64,000 bases of DNA. It comes from Nymphaea colorata. Taxonomy: Eukaryota > Streptophyta > Magnoliopsida > Nymphaeales > Nymphaeaceae. Position 1 is the first letter of the stretch; each line of letters begins with the position of its first letter. Shown in pieces: positions 27,501 to 39,514 of this stretch. The stretch spans positions 377,001 through 441,000 of the forward strand of contig NC_045142.1 in the NCBI RefSeq assembly GCF_008831285.2, in the 5' to 3' direction. Under the pieces are notes generated by a model. It worked only from the letters and a program-made list of their open reading frames with translations. It was not told where the DNA came from and searched no databases. The position numbers and the translations under genes are program-made.

Positions 27501-28314
27501 CCTACGGCTTTTAAATTCGAAGAAATCTCTCACAGATGAATGGGAAAATCAGATTTCCTGAAATGATGTAAAAATAAGGGGGATGGAAGAAAGGCAAGAT
27601 CGTTTCTGTATTACAGAAAAACCAGGGAAAGTAGAAATGTCATAATAGAGCCACATATAACATGATCTTAAGGAATAACCTCAAGACAAAGGAGAAATTC
27701 TCGTTGAATCATATTATCATAGTCCATATCCGGCTGAACTGACAGCTGAAGCCAGAGCTCGGACACAAAAATCCTATGAATCTCACAAGACTCGAATATG
27801 AAATTTGACAATCAAAATCGCACTCCTTACGCCTCTATGCATTACGATCAACCAACTCCAAAAATCAAATGAATCATTCATCCAATTATCCACGTAACAT
27901 TTCCAAATTTCACAATCCATCACAAGTTAATCGCGAAATGAAAAATCCAAAACGAGCGCGCGAACCATCAAATAAACAAGCAACTAAGCAAGAGAACCAG
28001 TTTCGAGAACATCGCCATCAAATCCTCCAAATCTCACCCTACTGCATCGCGGCCCTCCAAAATCATCACGTAAGCCCCCCTCCTTACCAAAAAACTTACG
28101 TCAAAATCCATAAATCACCTAATAAGCTCGGTTCCCATAGTTAAACGGAGAAAACAATATGGATCGGACGTCCGAACCCCCATGTCGAAGATCCTCACGT
28201 ATAGAAAAGCATGGACAGAGAGAGGGAGAGGCTAACCCTCTGGAGCTTCTTCTGGATTTGCAGAGTGAGGGCGGTCAGGTAGTCGGATCGCGCGGAGGGC
28301 GAGGGCTGACGCAT
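21549..28314 (-). CDS. Conserved plant protein of unknown function, 11 exons
   Basis: Exons on the minus strand: 28237..28314, 25895..25979, 25432..25625, 24379..24461, 23952..23997, 23487..23543, 23295..23349, 23104..23204, 22955..23018, 22679..22812 and 21549..21722. All junctions are GT-AG and keep one frame of 356 residues from MRQPSPSARSDYLTAL to the terminal RKPKGK. I recall similar sequences across land plants without a named function, so no symbol is given. Features seen: an N-terminal amphipathic stretch, LCFYEVLAEHY and LLWSQSFSSHIFALLFHKW (exon 3), FPVFPNAFLVGGPADLFV (exon 8), SPGGPMYPTRAVRHAAWEAL (exon 10) and a very hydrophobic tail in exon 11 (LLISLFFRLLYPCYW and FIVSCLEAIICTI), which suggests membrane attachment at the C terminus. 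The acceptor of exon 3 at 25626 has a poor pyrimidine tract but is the only one that keeps frame. Intron 1 is 2.26 kb. Confidence 0.85.
21886..22015. repeat. Direct duplication, 81-bp period
   Basis: CAAGTATGTTTAATTGCCTC and the following ACACATCATTATT(C/T)GGCTTCAT occur at 21886 and again at 21967, with one mismatch over about 48 bases. The duplication lies in intron 10 of the unnamed minus-strand gene. Confidence 0.9.
22428..22496. repeat. Paired G-box palindromes, 47-bp spacing
   Basis: CACGTGTCCTTTAAAAGGAC followed by AT is present twice, starting at 22428 and 22475. Each copy has a CACGTG core and an almost perfect inverted repeat, TGTCCTTT-A-AAAGGACA. Both lie in intron 10 of the unnamed minus-strand gene. 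Confidence 0.85.
24421..24783. repeat. Tandem duplication that copied part of exon 4
   Basis: A unit of about 180 bases (24421-24600) is followed by a diverged copy (24601-24783). The first unit holds the 3' splice acceptor and first 13 or so codons of exon 4 of the unnamed gene plus intron sequence. The second holds a decayed copy: ACTGCAGGTCATAATG is kept, and on the minus strand the frame reads LFKIPVGSSEDVL against LFENPVESYEGVL in the true exon. The copy has lost the exon's 3' part and donor, so it is a relic exon. Confidence 0.85.
27341..27500. repeat. 80-bp tandem duplication in intron 1
   Basis: The block from GAGAATACCCCGTTGCTATG to TAAGCA, at 27341-27420, is repeated at 27421-27500 with about nine changes. 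The period is exactly 80. It lies in intron 1 of the unnamed minus-strand gene. Confidence 0.9.
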
Positions 28315-28417
28315 CGCGTCGTCTGATGAACAAACGAGGAAGAAAGCCAACGATGGAGGGAGAGAGGGACAGAGAGGGGCGCATTTGGATTCTTTTCTTT
28401 TCCCTCCCCCGCCCGTC

Positions 28418-28420
<3 letters not shown>

Positions 28421-28454
<34 letters not shown>

Positions 28455-28510
28455 AATCAAATCAAATCGGACAATTTATGGCGAACCACGGGGAGAGAGA
28501 GAGAGAGAGA
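28421..28510. repeat. (GA)n tracts in the promoter or leader of the unnamed gene
   Basis: GA repeats at 28421-28448 and 28493-28509 lie 107-200 bases upstream of the start codon at 28314. On the transcribed strand they read CT, a usual pattern near plant transcription starts. Confidence 0.8.
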
Positions 28511-29720
28511 ATGCAGAGGAAGCGTCTGACAGAAGCTTCCCTGCTGCAAATAAAGAAGAAAAACGAACGGGAAATCTTTCCAATTAAGGACTCGACTTTC
28601 AAGCTAACTCGAAAACCGTCCACATTTTCAAACATTTCCAATATGTTACTTTGGAGTCCATACAGTACAGGTCGTTTTGGTAATATTCAATGCATATCAA
28701 TCTAATAGGTGCATCACCAAACAGACAAATGAGGCCAATACATCTTACAGGCTCTGAAATCACCTTTCAAGCAAAAGAAAAAGGATGGAAGCATCTAATT
28801 GGATTTGTGATTAACACAGAGGGGTTTTTTACTTGAAAGGATAATGTGAAACGTAAAATAAGATTCACCTTCCTGAGAATCATCAAATCTTTCTTGGCCC
28901 GTTGGGCAGTTTTGATGAGGCCTACTTTAGAATTATTACTAAAGTGTGTGCCGATAACCACAATTTCACAAAAACGAAACCGAACGAGGGGAAAAGCGGC
29001 ATCGGCGTGCCCTCTGCTCTGTTTCTCCCCACTCTTCCAAATCCTTTGACTTCTTTCCGGTTTTTCTTTCGTTGGGAAACGAACAGCGGTTTCATGAAAA
29101 GGAAAATTCCGTTTGTTCTTCTTCTGCCACGTGTAAAACTTTCTCTTTTTTTCTAAATCAACATGAAACCAAAATTGCCCTTAACAATTCGTTAATGCCA
29201 TAATGCAACCGACATGGCTGGCCTCCAATCTCCTGACCCTGCCGTTTTACGACATTGCTGCGCAGTTTATCGCGTATTGACAATAAACGCCTCAGGATTT
29301 TAAATATTTTACTATAGCTGTTTGTTTCAGGTTACTACTTACTGCTAGCATCATTGGTGCTCCACACCATCGAGGAGCATCTACCGAGCCCCTGCACCAA
29401 AGGCTTTGGTCGACCCATTTGAAAGCAGTTGGTGTTCCAAGTAGGTTACGCATTGAGGGCCAACCACGCGGCAGCATCTTAGGAACTCCAATGTCGTTAC
29501 ATGTTATGCTGCACAACACTGAAGAGAATGTTGCTTTGTTAATGGGTGTGGACGTATGATGGTACCTAGAAAAGGTCTAAGTTCTTCCCATTTTGTTTTT
29601 TGGATTGAAGTGGATGGTTTTTGCACCCATCAACTAAAATAGTTTGAAAGAAGAAAATCAAGTCTTTATTAGTTTTTCAACGTCTTTTAAAACCCAAAAA
29701 AAAAAAAAAGATACGAATAA

Positions 29721-29880
29721 AATGAAATGGAAACTGTGGTTTTCAAGCAAACAAGCATTCACATCGAAGGACTACATCGTTAGTGTTTTAACTTCTATCG
29801 TGTGTGAATAAAATGAAATGGAAACCGTAGTTTTTTAAGCAAATCAGCATTCACATCTAAGGACTACATCGTTGGTGTTT
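29721..29880. repeat. Tandem duplication, 91-bp period
   Basis: AATGAAATGGAAACTGTGGT ... AAGGACTACATCGTTAGTGT at 29721 recurs from 29812 with scattered changes. No coding signal. Confidence 0.85.
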
Positions 29881-31701
29881 GATTTCCAAGCGAAATGTAT
29901 TTCATATTCAGCTTACAGGCCATCCTTTTGTCACCGTTTCATCACTTCATGTCATTTTTTTTTTCTTGTGGAAGAACGCTGGCTATCGATTTGTTTACTT
30001 CACCAAAATTTGATGCGTTTTAATAAAACACTGATTTGATCTTATCAAAATCACAACATCGAGAAACCTGAGGCTTGTTTATGAAAATACGAGAAAAGGC
30101 TGGCAGCTTCTTAAAATGTCGTTTTCTTGGGATGCTTGGGGAGAGAAGGGACGGAACGTTTGGGATCCTGATCACGTGCAGCAAACCCTCACTTTCAATA
30201 TGGTCCAGTTACTATTCCGTTAATAGTAAGCAGATTATCCTTCAGGGATTGGCTGCTCAGAGTGGTCGGTAAGCGGTTGTTGTCGTCAAATTTTTGGGAC
30301 GTCGGTGTATGATGCTTCAGGCGATTCACCTAGAGCAGGAGTGGCACTTTCAAAAGTAAGTAAGGAGATGCATGGTTGAGTAAAAGCTTCCACTCCCACT
30401 CCTTTTAAGTGGTATGATGACTAATTGCCTTGTTCATACCTTGCTTGCCCTTGAGTAATAGGCAGATTAATTTATATCTTAATCCACAAAAAGGGTCTAA
30501 TATTATATTCGAATCCAAATAGATTACATGTCCCAACTTTGTCTTTATGGAGAATGCGTTGGAGGATCAAGTGGGATGCAGATCAAATGCAGTATTAAAA
30601 CATTGATTCCCCTAACCATGGTTAACCTGAGCCCTGTTTAGTGGTTGTTTCTTGTTTTTGTTGGATAAGTTTTATATTATATGCTTAGGATGTGGATTTA
30701 AGGAGGTGTTTGGACAAAATAACACTTTGTGATGGCACCACCTGAACCTACTTAAAAAATTGAAGTAGACTCACGAAACACCTAGCAAGCTCCAATATGT
30801 TTGCCTGAACCTTTGGGATGAATTTCATTGATGTTCCTTTGTGTAATGGTATCACTGATTAAAAAAAGAGCCTTTTAGTCCATACCAATGTCATAGAAAT
30901 TAGAAAAAAAACGGCCAATTTGTTGTGATTTAAGAATTCCGCTGAATCGCTCGGCAAAAAATACTATTAATTACTTTGAATAAAATAAACAAATAAACAC
31001 TTTATATATTTTATTGTAAAATTGAATCGGTTGGCCAACAAGTCAAATCAATTCTGTAACTATTTGATTGGAATCGACCAACTCAGACATGATACACTGC
31101 CCCATATCATTGCTAAATTTGGGCAGGTCTTTGTGTAGGCATAGGTAACCGTTCTTATATCATCGGCATCAGAAGGAGGATGTCGTGCACCAAGAAAATT
31201 CTTCACAGATTAAAAAAAAATTATAAACATAATTTACTTTCTTTAGACATTCAACCCTAACTTATACGTAACTGACAGATTGAATCTCACTTTATTGCCA
31301 TTACCTTTGACATTACATCTTCTTCCACATATACCCATCATTATTAAGTTGAGCATCTGACCATAATCACGTACATAGAAAAATGGATTCATGACATTTG
31401 AAAAGTACCTGAACAAGTTATTCTACTCATTCCTCAATTTTCTTGGCAAGGTGCTTATTTCATTCTATCAAAAGGGGATCAATTTAAGCGGACAAAAAAT
31501 TTAACCTTTAAGAATGAAACCACCAGTTATCTAAACTAAGAAATGAAATTAGAAAAGACCCCTAAAGATGTGATGGACAGAACATCTTGTTTAGTCGGTG
31601 AAACGGTTATCAAATGGCCTTTAAGTTGCGTTTGATACCCCCAATCTTAAACATCAGGTGATGTCAAAATTGGACCGGAGCTGATGTGAGATCTGTGTTG
31701 A

Positions 31702-31911
31702 TCCAGGTGCAAGGCCGAGCCAGAGGAGGCAGTAGGGGCCTTGGCCTCCCTCAAAATTTTAAAAACAATAATTTACATGTAAATTAAAAAAAAAAAATCA
31801 TCTATCCTATATATAAATCTTGAAAAAATATATTTTGGCCTCTTTTAAAATTTTGAAACTATAATTGGGCCCCCCTCAGAAAATATTTCTGGCTCTGCCC
31901 CTTTCCAGGTG
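31702..31911. mobile_element. Short hAT-like MITE (element about 31710-31904)
   Basis: The left end CAAGGCCGAGCCAG and right end CTGGCTCTGCCCCTTT are imperfect inverted repeats, and the element is flanked on both sides by TCCAGGTG (31702-31709 and 31904-31911, the last T shared with the end). About 195 bases, AT-rich inside, no coding capacity. A 7-8 bp target duplication and ends of the CAGGGGCGGAGCC type point to a non-autonomous hAT element; assignment to hAT is inferred. Confidence 0.65.
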
Positions 31912-32991
31912 GATTTCAAATCCATGGTCAAATGCAAAAAATTGGCGGATCTATGGTTCCACATGGGAGGTCAGACGACAGATCCATTGACAAACCTAAA
32001 AGATGTCAACTTTCATCTGACCTACAATTAAGAACCCCAAAGAAGTCTCCACTTTCAAATTACTAAATATGCTTAGTATTCAGCATAATCCATACCCTGG
32101 ACAGCTGAAAAGCATGTCATCCATTCTGCAACCAACTTGACAGACTAGTGAAGAAACCTAGTTAGACATTCCAACAAGAAATGAAGAAAGCAAAAGAAAC
32201 TAGCCAGACTTTGCATCTTAACTTACACTTCCTCTAGCATGGACATCAATGTAAAAGAAATAAACAATGAAGCAGGTCAATATATGAAGACCTACTTGTC
32301 AGATAAAATTCATTCTTACAACGGCTAACCCACTTGGTATGTTTTTACTATTGGAATTTGAATGCAAATCACAAACATAGCCTGTAACTCCCATACATTT
32401 CTTTGACACAAATAGCCCATGCATCTATACTTGGAGCTTATCCCACCATAACTTGAATCAATCATTCTTTGGTTTTGGCCCCATTACGGCGCTAACATAG
32501 GATTCATATCAACTTCACCTCTCCCTCTCAGTTGTTTAGATGAACACAAATGCCTAGAATCACTTGCCCAAGTAAATATCTAATTGAGAGATAATTTCTC
32601 CTACACATGCAATGGAGAAATAGAGTTTTCATATTGTCCAAGTAGTGCATGGTTAGTTTATTTGCTAATCGAAACCATCCCCTTTCAGTTCATACATCTA
32701 AACCAGCTAGACAAATGACATAGGAATGACGCCCATGAAACAGGTGACTATCTTAGTCCTTCAAGAACTCAGATGCCCATAAGAAAAAAAACAAGCACAA
32801 AAAGGAAACAAAACATGCATGTGAAACCGGTAATGGTTCCCTCTTATTGTAGAAAACCATAGAAACAGAACATGATAGGATGCATCGAGAAGGAGCACCA
32901 TGAATCAGAAAACTCAGGGCCTGAGCTTCCATGCACCGCATATCATTTATAAGGGGTTATACCTTCTGCAATGTTGGAGGAGGTCATAAAA

Positions 32992-35900
32992 TCAAGGAAT
33001 GCCCCATCCGCCTCCTCCAGGAGTCAAAATCTGAAGAATATCACCAGCTTCAACTTGGATGCAGTTCTTTCCTCCAAGATTCACTATTTGCTTATCTTTC
33101 CTGATCAGATAATTGAAACCACGAGCCCCATTCTTTCCTCCCCTCAGTCCTCTAGGGGCGTGCACTCTCCTCTCCGATAGAATGCTTACAACAACAGGAC
33201 GCCGAAACTCTATTTCTCGAATAACACCATCACCCCCTCTAAAATGGCCGGCACCACCGCTATCTTCACGCAGTCCAAACCTATGTAACAGAACAGGGTA
33301 TCTCTGCTCAAATATCTCAGGATCAGTCATCCTAGTGTTTGTCATGTGGCACTGGACTCCACTGGTTCCATTCCAAGTAGGCCCAGCACCATATCCACCT
33401 GCAATGGTCTCATAATATCCAAAGCTTTCATCTCCAAAAGTTAAGTTATTCATGCAACCCTGTGCACAGGAACATGCCTGGAACGCTGTTAAGACAACAT
33501 CAGTTATTCTCTGTGATGTAAGCACGTTACCACCAACAACAGCTGCCTTGTCACTTGGAGATAGAAGTGATCCGGAAGGAATGAGTATCTTCACAGGTGC
33601 TAAACAACCTTGATTGAGTGGGATATCAACATCAACCAGGCATCTGAGGCAGTAAATGACTGCTGCAGCTGTTACAGCCTCTGGTGCATTCCAGTTTCCA
33701 TATACTTCTGGACTAGTTCCTTCAAAATCAAAAACAGCCTCACCTTTCACTGCATCAATCGAAAGCTTGAGGTGTATTACTGAACCATCGTCCATAAAGT
33801 CTTCTTCCTCAATAACTATATCAGCCCCTTGTTTTCTCACATTAGGCAGGTCTGCAACTGTAGTGGATACAGACTTCAGCATTTCTCTGACAGCAGCTTC
33901 AGCATTTGCCTGCACATGCATCATATAGGACTGAACAGTTTCCAAGCCATAGTACTCAATAAGATCCTTAATAAGAGATATTCCTCTCTGATTTGCTGCA
34001 ACCTGTGCACGGAGATCAGAGAGGTTATCCTGAAGCCTACGAGTTCCAGGGATCCTATGTTTCGATTTTCCATCGGAAAAGGACTCAACAGACCCAGGAG
34101 ATTCTAAGATCTTAATAATGCCATCTTCTTGGAACACGCCATTCTCGACAAGCTTGAATGCCTTAATAGCAGCTCCTTCCTCCCATATAGCCTTTGAAAA
34201 TGGGGGCATACTTCCAGGAGTAGTCCCACCAATTTCTGCATGATGTCCTCTGCTTGCCACAAAAAAGATGATCTTCCCATTGTCAAAAACTGGAGTTACC
34301 ACAGTAATATCAGGAAGATGGCTTCCTCCAGCACAAGGGTGATTAGCAACTAAAACATCTCCCTCTTTCAAATTCTCGCCCCAGTAATTAAGCTGCCATT
34401 TTACTGTGCTTGACATCGCCCCTAAATGAACTGGAACATGAGGCGCATTGGCAACCAATCCTCCATCCGGACTGAAAAGAGCACAAGAAAAGTCGAGTCG
34501 CTCCTTGATGTTGGTGGATATGGAAATTCTTTGAAGAGTTCGACCCATCTGCTCAGCGATGCCCATGAATCTGTGATTGAAAATAGACAATTGCACTACA
34601 TCTGCAATCTTACCAGCTGCACTCACCAAGCTTGGAGCAGAATTAATCTCAATTTTTATGTTCCCGTACTTGGTAATAATTGCTTTACAGAGAGGTTCCA
34701 CGATTACAGTGCTGTTACCATTCATGATAATTGCTGGACCGCCTATGACATGACCGGACCCAAGATTTTCAAGCTTATACAATGGCGCCTTGCACCACCC
34801 ACTTCCAAAAAAGGCATCACAGTGGCACTCAACCTTAGGAGGCCCAGTAGTCTGATCCATCAGTGGAGGTTTCAGTATGTTGGTCACGCCAATTCCTCGA
34901 ACGCGTACATCATTGATCAGTATCTTCCTGTTCTGAAGTTCGAATCCGTATTCTCGCCGAAACAGCTTGACAAACTTACTGACATAGTCATCCCCCTCAT
35001 CTTCAGGCTTCTTAACCATGATTCCAGTATCAGTCCCTTCGTACCTCAGGTTCAAAAACGACTCAGTCTTAGTACTATCGTCGTCAAAACCTTGATCCCG
35101 AAGCTTCTGTCTGACTTGCTCCGTCAATGCAGCATCTCTGCTTGCTGCTTCAGCCATCGATTCAGGTTCATAGACAGCTGCGTAAGGCTCCTGCACGTCT
35201 TGTACAACATCAGCCATGCCCATACCGTAGGCGCTCAGGATACCGCAGAATCTATGAATGAGAACCTCAGACATGCCCAATGATCTGGCAATGGCACAAG
35301 CATGCTGAGGGCCAGCACCGCCGAAGCACGCAAGAGCGTGGTTCCTGGTCTCATACCCTTTCATCTCTGTAAGCTGGCGAATAGGCCTGCACATTGTCTC
35401 GTTCGCCACTTCGACAAATCCAAGCGCAATCTCCTCTATGCTCATATCTTTAGCTAAGGCGTCCTGGGTTTTTCTGTAATCATTAATGTCCTTAGCAAGC
35501 TTCCTGAACTCTTCCTTGGCAGCCTCAACATCAAGTGGTTCATCTTCATTGGGACCAAAAATCGCCGGAAAATAGCCAGGTATCACTCTCCCCAGAATTA
35601 GATTAGCATCCGTAACGGCCAATTCTCCTCCTTTCCTGTAACAAACCGGCCCAGGGTGAGCACCAACGGATTCCGGCCCGACGTGGAATGCACCCACCAG
35701 GAATTTCAATTTCGACCCGCCGCCAGCTGCAACAGTGTTAATGTCGAGCTGGGGAGCCTGAATTATGGCGCCGGAGATTTCAGTCTGTATCACCTGCTCG
35801 AACGAGCCAGCGAAGCGGCTCACATCCGTTGAAGTGCCCCCCATGTCGAATCCAATAAGAGGTTTTGTCGTCTCAAGCTCAAAAAGCGTCTTGGCATAGC

Positions 35901-36825
35901 CAACGACGCCTCCGGCGGGGCCTGATAAGACGGCCTTGTGGCCGGAAAAGCTGCATTCCGGTGCAAGACCGCCGTCCGATTGCATGAACAACACGTTCAC
36001 CTTATTCCGACCATCTTCTTCAAATCTGGACATGAACCCGGAGAGGTATTCCTTGATAACAGGGGTAAGATACGCATCCACTGTAGCCGTAAGGCCACGA
36101 GGAACGGCTCGAACCATTGGAGTTAAGGATGAAGAGATGGATACGTGTTTGAATCCCAAGTTCAGGGCGAGGCGTTCTACCTCCAATTCGTGTTGTGGAT
36201 AGGTGTAGGAGTGAATCAGAACCACCGCTAGGCAGCGAATTCCCTTCTGCAACAATGCGCAGAGCTTCTCCTGGAGAGTCTCCTTGTTCAGCGGCTCGAC
36301 AACGCGAATAAACTCGCCTGATACTCCCCGGTGAAAATCGCCTCCTCCGGCGGCACCTTCGACCTCGTCGGCGAGCAGCAACTCGACCCTTTCATCGACC
36401 TCCACCACCTCCTCGTAGAGGGTTGACGGCTTCACCGCCCTGATGTCGAAGATATCCGGCCGCGCCTGGTCTCCTATCTGCAGAAGGTCGCGGAAGCCCC
36501 TGGTGACGCAGAGGGCGATCCTCTCGCCCTTCCTCTCCAGAAGGGCGTTCGTCGCGACGGTGGTTCCCATCCGAATCCACTCAATCCTCGCAGTGGGGAT
36601 CTTCCCTGTCCGCGGGATTAGCTCCCCGGTAAACTCCTCCAGTATCCGGCGGATGCCCTCGACGGGCGCGTCCTCATAGTTTGCCGGGTCGACGGAAAGG
36701 AGCTTCATCACCCTCACATTCGCCTGGCCGGGGACTTCGGCATAGATGTCAGTAAAAGTCCCTCCCCTGTCTACGCAGAACCTGAACTTCTCATGCTTCT
36801 GAAACTCCATCTTCTTCGATTCCAA
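32992..36825 (-). CDS. OXP1: 5-oxoprolinase (ATP-hydrolysing)
   Basis: One uninterrupted frame of 1277 residues, near the roughly 1266 of Arabidopsis OXP1, which is also intronless. The enzyme (EC 3.5.2.9) opens 5-oxoproline to glutamate using ATP and returns glutathione-derived oxoproline to glutamate in the cytosol. The N-terminal half is the hydantoinase-A-like module: [11 protein letters not shown] at 16-26, [11 protein letters not shown], the ASKHA-type [14 protein letters not shown] and [11 protein letters not shown]. The C-terminal half, from about 740, is the hydantoinase-B module with [31 protein letters not shown] and [12 protein letters not shown], closing in [11 protein letters not shown]. 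There is no signal peptide. GC content and codon use are higher at the 5' end than the 3' end. No second ATG competes: Met6 is the only near alternative. A 5' UTR intron upstream of 36825 is possible but not shown. Confidence 0.97.
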   Translation of the reverse strand: MESKKMEFQKHEKFRFCVDRGGTFTDIYAEVPGQANVRVMKLLSVDPANYEDAPVEGIRRILEEFTGELIPRTGKIPTARIEWIRMGTTVATNALLERKGERIALCVTRGFRDLLQIGDQARPDIFDIRAVKPSTLYEEVVEVDERVELLLADEVEGAAGGGDFHRGVSGEFIRVVEPLNKETLQEKLCALLQKGIRCLAVVLIHSYTYPQHELEVERLALNLGFKHVSISSSLTPMVRAVPRGLTATVDAYLTPVIKEYLSGFMSRFEEDGRNKVNVLFMQSDGGLAPECSFSGHKAVLSGPAGGVVGYAKTLFELETTKPLIGFDMGGTSTDVSRFAGSFEQVIQTEISGAIIQAPQLDINTVAAGGGSKLKFLVGAFHVGPESVGAHPGPVCYRKGGELAVTDANLILGRVIPGYFPAIFGPNEDEPLDVEAAKEEFRKLAKDINDYRKTQDALAKDMSIEEIALGFVEVANETMCRPIRQLTEMKGYETRNHALACFGGAGPQHACAIARSLGMSEVLIHRFCGILSAYGMGMADVVQDVQEPYAAVYEPESMAEAASRDAALTEQVRQKLRDQGFDDDSTKTESFLNLRYEGTDTGIMVKKPEDEGDDYVSKFVKLFRREYGFELQNRKILINDVRVRGIGVTNILKPPLMDQTTGPPKVECHCDAFFGSGWCKAPLYKLENLGSGHVIGGPAIIMNGNSTVIVEPLCKAIITKYGNIKIEINSAPSLVSAAGKIADVVQLSIFNHRFMGIAEQMGRTLQRISISTNIKERLDFSCALFSPDGGLVANAPHVPVHLGAMSSTVKWQLNYWGENLKEGDVLVANHPCAGGSHLPDITVVTPVFDNGKIIFFVASRGHHAEIGGTTPGSMPPFSKAIWEEGAAIKAFKLVENGVFQEDGIIKILESPGSVESFSDGKSKHRIPGTRRLQDNLSDLRAQVAANQRGISLIKDLIEYYGLETVQSYMMHVQANAEAAVREMLKSVSTTVADLPNVRKQGADIVIEEEDFMDDGSVIHLKLSIDAVKGEAVFDFEGTSPEVYGNWNAPEAVTAAAVIYCLRCLVDVDIPLNQGCLAPVKILIPSGSLLSPSDKAAVVGGNVLTSQRITDVVLTAFQACSCAQGCMNNLTFGDESFGYYETIAGGYGAGPTWNGTSGVQCHMTNTRMTDPEIFEQRYPVLLHRFGLREDSGGAGHFRGGDGVIREIEFRRPVVVSILSERRVHAPRGLRGGKNGARGFNYLIRKDKQIVNLGGKNCIQVEAGDILQILTPGGGGWGIP

Positions 36826-37449
36826 ACTTCAACTCTCAAAACCCACTCGTTCAATTGTCGATAATGCAGCCTAGAGCTCTGCTTTTCAAATGATCGATGC
36901 CCAAATTAACAACTTCTTGTCCTTCAGATGACCGACCAGCACAATGAACACACATTTCTCAATGTTCAAAAGGCCATCGAAGTAACCCGGGACTCTTCCT
37001 TCTCTTCTGAAACTTCCTCAACGGATCAGCTATCACAATGGTGCACGAGAGAGGCAGAAAGAACGCGTAAGTGGAGGAAATTGAAGAAAACTACACGGGT
37101 TTCATGTATTTTTCCTTTTCTTCACGAAGGTTGGAAGGAGAGGATGCAGACCCTGTTGGGGAAGCGGCGAAGAGATGAAGAAAATTGCTCTCTCGGTCTC
37201 TTTCTCCGGCGATGTTTGATATCATAAAAATCGTATATGGCGAGAGCGTCCGGCAAAACAAAGATTTTTTAAAAGGACAAAAACAAAAAGTACAGAAGAT
37301 CACTGGGCCAAAGCAAGGATACAAGATAATGGCTCTGCTGCAACTGGACAGCGACGAATTGTGATGAGCGGCGGCGGTGGTTTCCTCTTGGTGTTGAAAG
37401 CATCCTAATATCAAGCCCGCTGGATTCTCTTGCCAGGTTTACAATTATA

Positions 37450-39380
37450 AGGACGGTCCTTGCGAAAGAATGCTGAGGGCATGTCAGAAATCCCTCGAAT
37501 TTGCCAATGCAAGTAATCGACGGACCCGACCCAGGGAAAGCATATGAAACAAAAGAGTCCTACCGGAGTTGCAAATAATTTGTCATTTTGCTGAAGGCTT
37601 TAATCCTTGATTATGGGAATCAACTAAACAAATTGAAGCCCAAACAAAATTGATGATGATAAAACTATAGAAACTATATTATGTGATATATGCAATATAT
37701 AATAAAGGGGAATTTGGCAACAAGAATATTGTAATATCGGTCGTTTAGTGTTCCATGAACTTGTCTTAACGAAAATCAAGTCAATAAACATTGTAAAATT
37801 GAATCATAGCAATCATAGTTGGAAGAAATTCAAGTAACTTTATATTTTCGACGTAGATGCTTGCTACCAAACATTGGTTGAAAAAATTAACAGCCAGACA
37901 ACGACATAGAGTAAGGGGGCCGACAGGGGCCATGGCCCCTCTCACATTTTGAAAATTCAAATTTTAGCCATTAACGACTAGTTGTCGACCGGAGCTGGTC
38001 ACACTAAATAACGAATCGTGTCACGTTGGACTCATTGATTTATGACATTTTGTTCTCAGACTTTATTATGCTTTGTAGATTTAAATCAAAATGATATGTT
38101 TGGCAAGCTCATGAATCTCATCAAACTATATATATGTGTATATGTTTTAGATTTTCGTGGCACGATAAATATGAACTTATTATCAGGTTATTTCCCTGCA
38201 AGATTTTATATCAAGCCTCTCTCTAGTGCACAAGTAAAAGAGGAATCTCAAATGGAGATTTACATCGCACGTAAGATCACCAATGCAATGCACTGTGGAT
38301 TTTAGTGTGAGTTGTTGGCATTGACAAGTTTATATATGTACATTTAGGTAGAGTTTGATTACCTCCAGTCTTATATTTGAAACTTGAGGATACGAGATCA
38401 GTGAACATTAAAAACTAAGGTTTTTAAAAACCTTGTTTGCTTGAGCATGGGACCGGCCGGCTTGATAAGGAGTCAGGCTCTAGTTTGGCCTAATTGAAAT
38501 TAAAAAGTATATATTTGAAAAAATAAAATAATATATAAGTGTAATTATTTGTAACTATAATTATATATATAATAATGAAAAAAGAAAAATCGAACTGAGC
38601 TTAATCGATCCTGCCTAGGCTGGATACTGGGTACTAATATCCAAGATTACTTGTTTGATATCATTAAAGCTTTGTCTTCCTCTGACCTCAGGAACTTGGA
38701 AGGCATGACGGAGGACGGTGGACGCTCTCTTGGCCAAGGGTTGGTCCGTCTAAAACCCTCCTCAAGGGCCTCGACGAGAGGAACCCTCTCATTGAGTGTG
38801 GGTTACAAAGAAACCAGTGCAACCTTTCGAGGAAGATCGGTCTAAACAGTATTATTCACTGTACTTTGAAACCTTCCTTATTTAATTCCTTGTATGTCTC
38901 TCTTCTCTCCCTCTGTGTGAATACACGCGATTGAGGCCGATTTTGTTTGAGTTACATAAAAGAAAAAAACAGTAGAATTTATATTATTTTATAATAATCC
39001 CTCATAACATTCAATTATAGAGTTGTAGAGGGAACACAATAGTTACCAATTGTGTGACTCTACTGTGTCTGAACAGGAAAGATTACCATTCAAGTATCGA
39101 GCATAACAGGAATGGAGAGAGAAATAGACATGACGCTCTTGACCAATGGCGAGGACGAGGAGGGAGAGAAAGAGTAATTTACACCCTACACGGTAGAAAG
39201 AGAATTTTATTTTATTTTATTTTGAAGAATTGGATTTACATTAAAACATTATTTTCTTTCTCTCTCTCTTCTTTTTCTTTTTAACCAAACAAAACTTTTA
39301 CTTTCATTCTTTTTTTAATTAATCAACCAAAGATTGATTGTTGAATCATTCTATTTCCCTCTTGCGTAAGTTATAGCTCG
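37450..39380. other. Divergent spacer between OXP1 and KNL2
   Basis: AT-rich, no supported gene. A fragment at about 37915-37980 (GGGGCCGACAGGGGCCATGG, then an AT-rich stretch) resembles the ends of the hAT-like elements at 31710 and 44411 and is probably a relic. Upstream parts of both flanking promoters lie here. Confidence 0.5.
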
Positions 39381-39429
39381 AGTACGGATTATGATCGAAT
39401 TGCAAACCCATCCGAACCCTGCACAACAA

Positions 39430-39440
39430 TTTGGCGGGAA
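39430..39440 (+). promoter_or_regulatory. E2F site TTTGGCGGGAA at the KNL2 5' end
   Basis: A perfect match to the E2F/DP consensus, 75 bases before a good donor (CACGAG|GTACGT, exon end 39514) that probably closes the non-coding first exon. E2F sites are known in plant genes for S-phase and centromere proteins such as CENH3. Binding here is inferred from the motif. Confidence 0.7.
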
Positions 39441-39514
39441 ACTCCGATCGGTGGCCACCTTCTGAGGGTCTCCCACTCTCTCCCTTTCGCTCGTTCTTCG
39501 TCTTCAGCCACGAG

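Larger units (their letters stand above)
28530..32950. other. Intergenic region between the unnamed gene and OXP1
   Basis: About 4.4 kb with no supported gene. It includes a 91-bp period duplication at 29721-29880 and a short inverted-repeat element at 31710-31904. The GC-richer patch 29340-29520 has a frame on the minus strand but no family resemblance. The part just below 32990 is OXP1 3' UTR of unknown extent. Confidence 0.6.

Noticed and set aside
34426-35283. A 285-residue frame opposite OXP1
   Set aside because: It is the antisense shadow of the conserved 5-oxoprolinase coding sequence.
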